Shown here piece by piece: positions 9,701 to 15,917 of a DNA stretch of 64,000 nucleotides (position 1 is its first letter; every line of letters begins with the position of its first letter). Origin of the DNA: Ralstonia sp. UBA689 (GTDB lineage: Bacteria > Pseudomonadota > Gammaproteobacteria > Burkholderiales > Burkholderiaceae). The notes beneath the pieces are model-generated. The model ran no database searches and was not told the DNA's origin. It was given only the letters and a program-made list of their open reading frames with translations. A program made the position numbers and the translations under genes. Location: the NCBI RefSeq assembly GCF_002298975.1, contig NZ_DBMV01000042.1, positions 96,481-160,480 on the forward strand. The letters run 5' to 3'.

Positions 9701-10338
9701 ACGTGAATTTTGTCGAGCATGTGCGGCAGGCCGAGCGCGCAGCGACCGGCAAGCAGACATTGGCGATGGCCGTGGCGCACAACCTGTTCAAGCTGATGGC
9801 CTACAAGGATGAGTACGAAGTCGCCCGGCTATTCACAGGCGAGGCTTTCCGCCGCGCGCTGGCCGAAACCTTCGAGGGCGACGTCACACTGCGCTTTCAC
9901 CTGGCGCCACCCGTCTTCTCCGCATTCGAGGGCGGCCGGCCGCGCAAGCGCGTGTTCGGACCCGGCACGCGGCGCCTGTTTGCGGTGTTGGCACGGCTGA
10001 AGTGGTTGCGGGGCACGCGTTTCGATCCGTTTGGCTACACCCATGAGCGCCGGCAGGAGCGCGCGCTGATCGTCGAGTATCAGCAGGCCATCGGTATCGC
10101 ACTCGACAAGCTCAGTGCGCTGACTTACGACACGGTGCTGCAGCTTGCCAACCTGCCCAGGCAGATTCGCGGTTACGGCCATGTGAAGGCAGCCAGCGTT
10201 GATACCGCGCGCAGCCGTCAGCGTGCGTTGCTGGAGCAGTTGACCGGTCATGGCGAACCGCAGGAAGCGCAGGCGCCGGCGTGGCCGGCCTTTTCGGGGG
10301 CGGGCCCGTACGGCCTGCCGCACGAGGTGTCGTGGTAA
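6778..10338 (+). CDS. Fused indolepyruvate/aryl-pyruvate ferredoxin oxidoreductase
   Basis: Single-chain 1186-residue 2-oxoacid:ferredoxin oxidoreductase, expected to convert indolepyruvate or phenylpyruvate with CoA to the arylacetyl-CoA, CO2 and reduced ferredoxin. Seen in order: the IorA-like N-terminal pyrimidine domain (GYRGSPLGGLDQ near residue 50), the ThDP-binding domain with CSGCPHSTS (about 442) and GDGTYFHSG (about 506), a 4Fe-4S motif C645-x2-C648-x2-C651-x5-C657, and the IorB-like gamma domain starting CGIGGTGVVTVG (about 738). The start is a GTG at 6778 with GAGG six bases upstream. Fused versions are common in beta-proteobacteria as aromatic amino acid catabolic enzymes; here it lies between KAS III and thioesterase genes, implying it supplies an aromatic starter unit. 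The spacing of 104 bases from the previous gene leaves room for an extra promoter. Confidence 0.9.
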   Translation: MQSITAADKYTATSGRVFLSGIDALVRLMVVQHVRDRAAGLNTAGFVSGYRGSPLGGLDQALWKASDALAAHDIRFQPGVNEDLAATAVWGTQQVHLLGESKHDGVFALWYAKGPGVDRSADVLKHMNHAGTSARGGVLLVAGDDHGAYSSTLPHQSDHLFCSAMIPVLYPADVQEYIELGLHGWAMSRYSGCAVGFKALADTVESSAGIDADPFAVQIRLPADHVLPEGGLNCRLSSDPLGLTARKQEALMQDHKLPAVLAYARANRLNRTTHDVPTARLGIVASGKSYRDVLEALALLEIDEDAPEIASLRLYKVAMPWPLEPQGICDFAIGLDEILVIEEKRPVVESQLRQFLYDLPDNARPRIVGKSDGVGELAGPTGNGVFSAKTDLSVAQIAMVIADRLAPFHPQGRIAKTAAWLRDRQAFLDRAEPAPGRSAYYCSGCPHSTSTKVPEGSLALGGIGCHIMATAIYPEYNKTFTQMGGEGATWIGQAPFSQVPHVFANLGDGTYFHSGYLAIRAAIAAKVNITYKLLYNDAVAMTGGQPVDGIATVPSIARQLASEGVARIALVSEDPSRHNGRAGLPDGVTIHSRDALDAVQRELREVPGTTVLIYEQVCAAEKRRRKKKQATQAPAKHLFINPLVCEGCGDCATQSNCSSIVPLETEFGRKRAVHQGSCNQDTSCVQGFCPSFVTVEGGRLRGSGRRQQKAALPDNLPALPTPQRASLDAPFNVLICGIGGTGVVTVGSILGMAAHLEGKGASVLDMTGMSQKNGAVMSHVRIAQRQDALHSQRIPTGRADVVLGYDILTAAARDAVDKIKPGHTQIVLNTEETPPGHAIRQVDWQFPSEQLRRLLGETAEAKLDWVDASAFAQHHLGDALYTNLLMLGYAFQRGLLPLAEASILRAIALNGVAVEANQRAFQWGRYVAFNAGIGAGKPLAESSIKLQKPASLDDVLAHRRDFLAGYQNEAYARRYVNFVEHVRQAERAATGKQTLAMAVAHNLFKLMAYKDEYEVARLFTGEAFRRALAETFEGDVTLRFHLAPPVFSAFEGGRPRKRVFGPGTRRLFAVLARLKWLRGTRFDPFGYTHERRQERALIVEYQQAIGIALDKLSALTYDTVLQLANLPRQIRGYGHVKAASVDTARSRQRALLEQLTGHGEPQEAQAPAWPAFSGAGPYGLPHEVSW

Positions 10339-10352
10339 GGAGGGCCATTGTC

Positions 10353-11150
10353 ATGGCTTCATTGCGTTACATCGTTCCGGTCGGGCGCACGCCCGTGACC
10401 GCGCCGCGCCTGCGGCTGTATTGCTTCCACCACGCAGGTGGCAGCGCGGGCAACTTTGCCAAGTGGCCAGCAGGGCTGCCTGGCTTCGAGGTGCGGGCCA
10501 TCCAGTTGCCGCATCGCTTTCTGCCGGCGGGCGTGGCGCGTGCCAGCCATCTCGATCAACTGCTGCCCGGCATGGCCGATGAAGTGGCCGGTGCGCAGGC
10601 GGATGCGTTGCCGTTTGCGTTCTATGGGCACAGTCTGGGCGCGCTGGTGGCGTTCGAGCTGGCGCGTACGCTGCATGCGCGTGGTGGTCCGCTGCCGGTG
10701 GCGTTGGCCATCTCGGGGCACCGCGCGCCGCATCGGCCGCTGGGTCGTCCGCCGATCTGCGAACTGGAGCAGGCGCCCTTTATCGAACGCCTGCGCGGCC
10801 TGGGTGGCATGCCCGAGTCTGTGCTGACGGATACGCGCACGCTGTCATACATCCTGCCCACGTTGCGGGCTGACCTGCGTCTGTCCGAGATCTACGACTA
10901 TCGTGACGAGCCACGGCTCGCGCTGCCGCTGTTCGGTTTTCGGGGCAACGACGATCCGTTGCTGGATGAGCCCGACTTCACTGCGTGGGGCGAGGTCACG
11001 AGCGGCCCGAGCGTGCTGCGTACGCTGCCCGGCCACCACTTCTTCGAGTCGGAAGGGTTGGAGGCGCTGCATGCGCACCTCGCCGCTGACCTCCCACCAC
11101 TGGCCCATCGCCCGGCCCGCCGTCGGCGCGATCCGGCCGAGGCGCTTTAG
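10353..11150 (+). CDS. Type II thioesterase
   Basis: Alpha/beta-hydrolase of 265 residues of the stand-alone type II thioesterase family that edits or releases acyl groups from carrier proteins. The nucleophile elbow is FYGHSLGAL with S94; the late aspartate is probably in FRGNDDPLL and the histidine in LPGHHFF. The N-terminal YCFHHAGGSAGNF stretch is diagnostic of this family. The ATG at 10353 is set by an AAGGAGGG ribosome site that overlaps the preceding stop codon, so it is coupled to the oxidoreductase. Type II thioesterases almost always accompany non-ribosomal peptide, polyketide or related carrier-protein pathways. This supports the reading of genes 2904-11150 as one biosynthetic operon. 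It ends 10 bases from the convergent EAL-GGDEF gene. Confidence 0.88.
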   Translation: MASLRYIVPVGRTPVTAPRLRLYCFHHAGGSAGNFAKWPAGLPGFEVRAIQLPHRFLPAGVARASHLDQLLPGMADEVAGAQADALPFAFYGHSLGALVAFELARTLHARGGPLPVALAISGHRAPHRPLGRPPICELEQAPFIERLRGLGGMPESVLTDTRTLSYILPTLRADLRLSEIYDYRDEPRLALPLFGFRGNDDPLLDEPDFTAWGEVTSGPSVLRTLPGHHFFESEGLEALHAHLAADLPPLAHRPARRRRDPAEAL

Positions 11151-11160
11151 GGCAACGCGC

Positions 11161-12987
11161 TCATGCGGTGACCGGTAGCGTTTGCGCGGGTCGCATCGCT
11201 TCCAGATAAAAGCCGCTGTCGCTCTGCTTGGCGCGGCGCTTGGCCAGCGCGGCGGCGGTGCCGATGTCGTCGCTGCTGCGCGCGGCGCCCGGCAGCACGC
11301 GCAGCGCGCCGACTGCCATCGTCACGAAGCGGAAGAACGCCGGCAGGCCCTTGCGGTCTTCCGCATGGATGCCGCCGGCCGCGCGATCGGCCAGGGTGTA
11401 CATCGCCAGTGCGTTGGCATTGAACGTGTCCATGGCCTGCTCGATACGCGCTTGCCAGTCGGCGCTCTGGAACAGGATCAGGAAATCGTCCCCGCCCACG
11501 TGGCCGAGAAAGTCGCGCGTGGGCTCGCATGCAGCGGCCAGAACGGCGGCGGCCATCTTCAGCATCTCATCGCCTTGCCAGTAGCCGTACTGGTCGTTGA
11601 AGGGCTTGAAGTGGTTGAGGTCGACATAGCAGGCGTGGAACTCGGCGCGTGCCTCCAGCAGCCGCTCAATGTGCAGGTTCAGCGGGATGTTGCCGGGCAG
11701 GAAGGTGAGCGGGTTGGCATAGCGGGCGGCCTCGATGCGGATCTCGGTGACGGTGCGCACGAGTTCTTCGCCCGTGCCCAGGCCCAGGTAGCGGCCGTGC
11801 TCGGTGATGACGAAACCGTCGGTCAGGTAGCGTTGGTCTTCGCTCATCAGTAGCGCCGACATGTCTTCGAGCGAAGCGGATTTTTCCACCAGCACCGGCT
11901 GCCGGTTGGCAAACGTCAGGGCCGGTTTCTTGCCGTACAGCTCGCGGTGATACGGCATCGCATAGCGATCGATAAAGGCGCGGCGCGCGATGAGCGCCAG
12001 CGGCCGTTCGCCTTCATCCAGCAAGGCCACCGCGTGCAGATCTGGATGGCGGTTGAACAGGTGCAGTACGTCATCGTTGCTGCAGCGCAGGGGCAGCGTG
12101 GGCGCCACGCGCAGCAGCTTGCTGGCCCTGATGGCACGCCAGCCGACGCGTACGGCCTGCGGAAACACCGCAATCTGCGATGACTGCAGCACGCGCGCCG
12201 CGTGGCTCGACATATCGCCCGCCGGCTTGTCCTGCGGGCGGGCCAGGAAGAAGCCTTGCCCGAATCGGATGCCCAGGTCGCGCACTACACCCAGTTCGTC
12301 TTCTGTTTCCAGCCCTTCGGCAATGATGCTCGTCGCACTGCCCTTGAGCGTTTGCTGCAGCGAGCGCGCGATATCCAGCTTGGCTGGATGTTTGGCGATA
12401 TCGCGCAGGAAGTATTTGTCCAGCTTGATGAAATCCGGCGCCAGCTCAATCAGCAGGTTCAGGTTGGCGTTGCCGGTGCCGAAGTCGTCCAGCGCGCATT
12501 GCATGCCGAAGTCGCGCGCCACGGAAAGCGCTTCGGCAAAGCTCGCGAGATCGTCGATGGGCGTCTGCTCGGTCAGTTCAATGACGATGCGCGAGGGGTG
12601 CAGGTCGTGGTCGGCAATGGCGCGCAGAAGGCGGGCGTGGTCCTGCAGCAGTTGGCGTACGCCGAAGGCGCTGAAGTTCAGGAACAGCTTGCCCGGCAGG
12701 CGCATGGCCGAGAAGCTGTCGATGGCCAGGCGCGCGGCGGTCGTCTCCAGGGCAATCGCACCTTCCGCGTCCGATGCGGCCGCAAACAGCGCGGCGGGCG
12801 ATTCCATGGCCGAGCCCACCGGCCCGCGCAGCAATGCCTCGTAACCGAACACCTCGGTCGTGGACAGTCGGAAGATCGGTTGAAACACCGTGCGCAGCAT
12901 CTCGGGCGTAATGCCCGGCGGCAGGGGAAGCGGCGAGAAGGTCATGGCGTTGGGCGCAGAAGCGGACATTCCGCTAAACGGAGCCAT
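11161..12987 (-). CDS. EAL-CBS-GGDEF cyclic-di-GMP turnover protein
   Basis: Soluble 608-residue signalling protein with the order EAL (about 30-255), paired CBS-like region (about 280-405) and GGDEF (about 425-590). Phosphodiesterase residues appear complete: E50 (YEALLRG), N104 (LNFS), E137 (IELTE), D167/D168 (LDDFGTG), K188 (IKLDK), E224 (AEGLE) and Q244 (GQGFF). The cyclase signature reads GGDDF at 498-502 instead of GGDEF, and no RxxD inhibitory site precedes it. Net activity is therefore probably hydrolysis, with the GGDEF domain either regulatory or weakly active. No transmembrane segment or signal peptide is seen. The ATG at 12985-12987 is used; a GTG two codons earlier and an ATG six codons later are alternatives without clear ribosome sites. 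The pga operon in this window is of a type normally stimulated by cyclic di-GMP. Confidence 0.88.
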   Translation of the reverse strand: MAPFSGMSASAPNAMTFSPLPLPPGITPEMLRTVFQPIFRLSTTEVFGYEALLRGPVGSAMESPAALFAAASDAEGAIALETTAARLAIDSFSAMRLPGKLFLNFSAFGVRQLLQDHARLLRAIADHDLHPSRIVIELTEQTPIDDLASFAEALSVARDFGMQCALDDFGTGNANLNLLIELAPDFIKLDKYFLRDIAKHPAKLDIARSLQQTLKGSATSIIAEGLETEDELGVVRDLGIRFGQGFFLARPQDKPAGDMSSHAARVLQSSQIAVFPQAVRVGWRAIRASKLLRVAPTLPLRCSNDDVLHLFNRHPDLHAVALLDEGERPLALIARRAFIDRYAMPYHRELYGKKPALTFANRQPVLVEKSASLEDMSALLMSEDQRYLTDGFVITEHGRYLGLGTGEELVRTVTEIRIEAARYANPLTFLPGNIPLNLHIERLLEARAEFHACYVDLNHFKPFNDQYGYWQGDEMLKMAAAVLAAACEPTRDFLGHVGGDDFLILFQSADWQARIEQAMDTFNANALAMYTLADRAAGGIHAEDRKGLPAFFRFVTMAVGALRVLPGAARSSDDIGTAAALAKRRAKQSDSGFYLEAMRPAQTLPVTA

Positions 12988-13126
12988 GAACACAGAATTG
13001 AATGAATTTTTTATGACGCACGGCGCCGCGCGGGTTGGCGGGCCGCAGCCCCCACCACAGAGGGGCGTGGTTCAGAATGCTGTGCGCGCCTGCGTTCTCA
13101 TGGGGCGCCATCCATTCACATCGCGC

Positions 13127-13157
13127 TTGACCCTCACATTGTGTGAGGTCCTAGCCT
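13127..13157 (+). promoter_or_regulatory. MerR-type promoter with palindromic operator
   Basis: A -35 element TTGACC (13127-13132) and a -10-like TAGCCT (13152-13157) are separated by 19 bp, the over-long spacer typical of MerR-regulated promoters. The spacer holds a perfect inverted repeat, CCTCACA (13132-13138) and TGTGAGG (13142-13148) around TTG. It precedes the MerR gene by 36 bases, suggesting autoregulation. Confidence 0.7.
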
Positions 13158-13192
13158 GTGACCAAGCCAGAAGACAGAAACAGGAGCCAGTC

Positions 13193-14218
13193 ATGTTGTT
13201 GAAAGTGGGCGATCTCGCCAAACGCTGCGGCCTGACGGTCCGCATGCTGCATCACTACGACAGCATCGGCCTGCTCACGCCTTCGGCCCGCTCCGACAGC
13301 GGCTACCGGCTGTACGACAAGGCTGACATCGCCCGGCTGCACCAGGTTCAGGCGTTGCGGCGTTTCGGCATGTCGCTGGCTGACATCGGGGCTTTCCTGG
13401 CAAATCCGGATGTCCCCCTGACCACGATCGTGGAGCGGCAGATCGCGATGCTCGATCAGCAGATCACGCAGGCCAGCGTGCTGCGCGATCGGCTGTCGCG
13501 GCTGCACGACCAGCTAGTGCGCCAGGAAGAGCCCGAGCTTGCCGAATGGCTCACAACCTTGGAATGGATGACCATGTACGACAAATATCTTTCGCAGGAA
13601 GAGCGCGCACGGGCAGAACGTCTGGATGCGGATGTGTTGCGCGGCGAGAAGTGGGCGGCACTGGTGGCGACGGTGCGCGAGGCGATGGCGCGCAAGCTGC
13701 CCTCGCGCAGCGCCGAGGCGCAGGCGCTGGCCAAGCGCTGGGTAGCACTGCTCGCGCAGGACACTGCGCTCGATCCGGTGCTCACGGGCAAGCTGCACAA
13801 GATGCACATCAACGAGCCCGCGTTGCAGGAGCGCACCGGCATCAGCCTGGAGATGCTCGCCTTCATCATGGAGGCGATCAACGAGACCAAGCTGACGATC
13901 TATGCGAAGTACCTGTCGCCGCAGGAGCTGCAGTACATGCGCGAGAACTTCAGCAAGCGCGGCAACGAGTGGCCGGGCCTCATCGCGGATGTGCGCCAGC
14001 ATATGAGCAAGGGCACGGCGCCGGATGCACCGGAAATGCAGAAACTGGCCCAGCTATGGATCGAGCTGTTCCGCTCCGGTGTTGGCGACGATCCGCAGAC
14101 ACAGGCCAAGGTTCGTCTGGCGATGGAGCGCGAACCGGAGCTGTCCTCCAGCCCATGGATGGGCCCTGACCTGATCGCCTATGTGCGTGAATCCATGGCG
14201 GGCCTGCAGCCGGCGTAA
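13193..14218 (+). CDS. MerR-family regulator with duplicated TipAS-like domain
   Basis: DNA-binding transcription activator of 341 residues. Residues 2-70 form the MerR winged helix (VGDLAKRCGLTVRMLHHYDS, then SGYRLYDKADI), followed by a dimerisation helix to about 120. The rest consists of two similar segments: about 125-215 beginning MTMYDKYLSQEE, and about 233-320 beginning LTIYAKYLSPQEL. Each carries a conserved W, a PDAPEMQKLAQLW-like helix and an acidic end. This matches the TipAS/albicidin-type antibiotic-recognition fold, but present twice in one chain; most MerR-TipAS proteins have one. A CAGGAG site sets the ATG at 13193. The upstream 19-bp-spacer palindrome is its probable operator. 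The inducing ligand is unknown; amphipathic peptide or polyketide antibiotics are the family precedent. Confidence 0.85.
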   Translation: MLLKVGDLAKRCGLTVRMLHHYDSIGLLTPSARSDSGYRLYDKADIARLHQVQALRRFGMSLADIGAFLANPDVPLTTIVERQIAMLDQQITQASVLRDRLSRLHDQLVRQEEPELAEWLTTLEWMTMYDKYLSQEERARAERLDADVLRGEKWAALVATVREAMARKLPSRSAEAQALAKRWVALLAQDTALDPVLTGKLHKMHINEPALQERTGISLEMLAFIMEAINETKLTIYAKYLSPQELQYMRENFSKRGNEWPGLIADVRQHMSKGTAPDAPEMQKLAQLWIELFRSGVGDDPQTQAKVRLAMEREPELSSSPWMGPDLIAYVRESMAGLQPA

Positions 14219-14227
14219 GCAGGGAAA

Positions 14228-14254
14228 AGGCGCCTGCCGTTCGGGCAGGCGCCT
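14228..14254 (+). terminator. Strong GC hairpin after the MerR gene
   Basis: A perfect 11-bp stem, AGGCGCCTGCC (14228-14238) with GGCAGGCGCCT (14244-14254) around a GTTCG loop, starts 9 bases after the MerR stop. No T-run follows, so termination is likely but not certain. Confidence 0.5.
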
Positions 14255-14260
14255 GGGAGG

Positions 14261-14335
14261 CTCGGTTGGCCGCCTTGCGTCTGCACCACGTGCGCCGCGG
14301 CCGTGCAATCGGAGCGCCCATGATTGCAGGCTGAC
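14261..14335 (-). pseudogene. Degraded copy of the 3' end of the gene at 17382
   Basis: About 65-70 bases align almost without gaps to 17381-17450. On the minus strand it would read IMGAPIARPRRTWCRRKAAN, against IMWALIARLRRKWRAGKAAD for the other copy. The stop codon is lost. It is a remnant left on the far side of the Lrp/EamA/aminotransferase block. Confidence 0.6.
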
Positions 14336-14346
14336 CACCCCTGCGC

Positions 14347-14829
14347 TCAGCGCACGCGGCGAGTCCGGTTTTCGTCCCGCGCCGGAAACACCGTTGAGCG
14401 CTTGACCACGCCATAGGCGAAGCTCGTGTCGATGGCGGCGATCCCTGGAATCGCGTGCAGTTGGTTGCGCACGAAATGCTCGTAGTCCTGCAGGCTTTCC
14501 ACCAGCACGCGCAGCAGGTAATCCGCTTCGCCGGTCAGCACGTAGCAGTCGAGGATCGCGTCGATGTCCCGAATCCGGTTCTCAAACGTCGCGACCACCT
14601 CCCGCGTGTGCTGCTGCAAGCGGATGTGGACGAACGCGGTGACCGGCAGGCCATACGCCTCTTCGTCGACGATGGCCGTGTAGCCGCGAATGACGCCTGC
14701 ATCCTCCAGCAGCCGCAGCCGCCGCAGGCAGGGCGAGGGCGACAGGTTGACCCGCTCAGACAACTCCTGGTTGGTCAGCCGGCCTTCTTGCTGGAGCGCG
14801 GCAATGATCTGCCGGTCTTTCTTGTCCAC
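14347..14829 (-). CDS. Lrp/AsnC-family regulator
   Basis: Feast/famine regulator of 160 residues: an N-terminal helix-turn-helix (LTNQELSERVNLSPSPCLRR, about 18-37) and a C-terminal RAM/AsnC ligand-binding domain (about 60-145, with GEADYLLRV). Such proteins form octamers that bind amino acids and often control one divergent transporter operon. The start is a GTG at 14827-14829 with AGGAGA upstream. It is divergent from an EamA exporter and an aminotransferase, with two short palindromes in the 119-base gap. Control of those two genes in response to an amino acid, possibly aromatic or branched, is the natural inference. Confidence 0.88.
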   Translation of the reverse strand: MDKKDRQIIAALQQEGRLTNQELSERVNLSPSPCLRRLRLLEDAGVIRGYTAIVDEEAYGLPVTAFVHIRLQQHTREVVATFENRIRDIDAILDCYVLTGEADYLLRVLVESLQDYEHFVRNQLHAIPGIAAIDTSFAYGVVKRSTVFPARDENRTRRVR

Positions 14830-14844
14830 GCGATTCTCCTAAAG

Positions 14845-14936
14845 TGGCAGGTTCTGCCAAAGCGGAATCCAGAATTGGCTGAAATAACAAGATACTACTT
14901 CACATGCTGAGGCATTCTGTCTCCATTCTTGAATGG
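14845..14936. promoter_or_regulatory. Candidate Lrp operator palindromes
   Basis: Two inverted repeats lie between the divergent genes: TGGCAG gtt CTGCCA (14845-14859) next to the Lrp start, and CCATTC TT GAATGG (14923-14936) just before the EamA start. Both are perfect over 6-bp arms. Lrp-type regulators bind such imperfect palindromes, so these are candidate sites. Confidence 0.4.
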
Positions 14937-14948
14937 GGATGAGGCGGA

Positions 14949-15875
14949 ATGAGCAGTTCGACATTGACGGCGGGCGCGGGCAATGCGGTGGCGCGGGAAG
15001 CCGCCCAGACGAACCCGCTGATCGGGTATGCGGCGATGGTGGTGACGGTGCTGATCTGGGCCGGGTTTGCCCTGTCGATCCGCGCGATTGGCGCCTCACC
15101 CCTTGCGCCGGCCGACGTGGCGCTGATCCGCTTCGGCCTGCCGACCTTGTTGCTGCTGCCGTTTCTGCCGTCCCGCCTGCCGATGCTGCTGCGCGCCAAG
15201 CCGCTCAGCGCGCTGATGGTGCTGGCGGGCGGCGGTCTGCCGTTCTTCTTCATTGCTTCCGCCGGCGGCAAGGTGACATCGGCGGCGCACGTGGCCGCGC
15301 TGATCGCGGGCACCGCGCCGCTGTCCGTCGCGCTGCTCGCCTATGCGATGGACGGCCAGCGCATAGCCGCGGCGCGCGGGCGTGCCATCGCGATCATCCT
15401 GGGTGGTGTGGTGCTGTTGCTGCTGTCGCAATCGCATGCGTCGCATGGTGCGTTCCTGGGCGGGGCCGCGTTGCTCCTGCTCGCCAGCCTCTTCTGGGGC
15501 TGCTACACGTTGGGGCTGCGTCGCGCCGGGCTCGACGCCATCGGCTGCGCGCTGCTGCTGAGCGTGCCTTCGTTTTTGCTGCTGGCGCTGCTGGTGGCCC
15601 TGGGCGTGGTCGACAGCCACCTCGGGCACTTTACGCTGGCCAGCGCCATGCCGTTCCTGCTGGCCCAGGGCCTGGGCGTTGGCGTGACGGCCAGCCTGTC
15701 CTATGCGCTCGCCATCCGTCACCTGGATACGCCGCGCTGTTCCGCCATCGGCTCGCTGGCGCCGGCGCTGGCCTGCCTCGGGGCTGTGCCGCTGCTCGGC
15801 GAATCGCTGACCCTGACGGTCGTGGGCGGCATTGTCGCCATCACCGCAGGCGTGATCCTGGCAAACCGCGCCTAA
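14949..15875 (+). CDS. EamA/DMT-family metabolite exporter
   Basis: Ten-helix inner-membrane transporter of 308 residues in the drug/metabolite superfamily (RhaT/YdcZ/EamA type), made of two five-helix EamA repeats (about 25-155 and 165-305). The first helix is YAAMVVTVLIWAGFALSIRA, and GTAPLSVALLAYAMDG closes the first repeat. The ATG at 14949 has a GAGGCGGA site immediately before it. It is the first gene of a unit with the aminotransferase, 42 bases downstream, and is divergent from an Lrp regulator. Lrp-controlled EamA genes commonly export amino acids; the substrate here is not known. Confidence 0.87.
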   Translation: MSSSTLTAGAGNAVAREAAQTNPLIGYAAMVVTVLIWAGFALSIRAIGASPLAPADVALIRFGLPTLLLLPFLPSRLPMLLRAKPLSALMVLAGGGLPFFFIASAGGKVTSAAHVAALIAGTAPLSVALLAYAMDGQRIAAARGRAIAIILGGVVLLLLSQSHASHGAFLGGAALLLLASLFWGCYTLGLRRAGLDAIGCALLLSVPSFLLLALLVALGVVDSHLGHFTLASAMPFLLAQGLGVGVTASLSYALAIRHLDTPRCSAIGSLAPALACLGAVPLLGESLTLTVVGGIVAITAGVILANRA

Positions 15876-15917
15876 TCCATCGCACCGCATCGCATCGCAT
15901 TTCAGGAGAACACGCGC

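Noticed and set aside
15880..15905. CATCGCATCGCAT tandem repeat before the aminotransferase gene
   Set aside because: Only about two and a half copies of a 5-base unit; too short to treat as a functional repeat.
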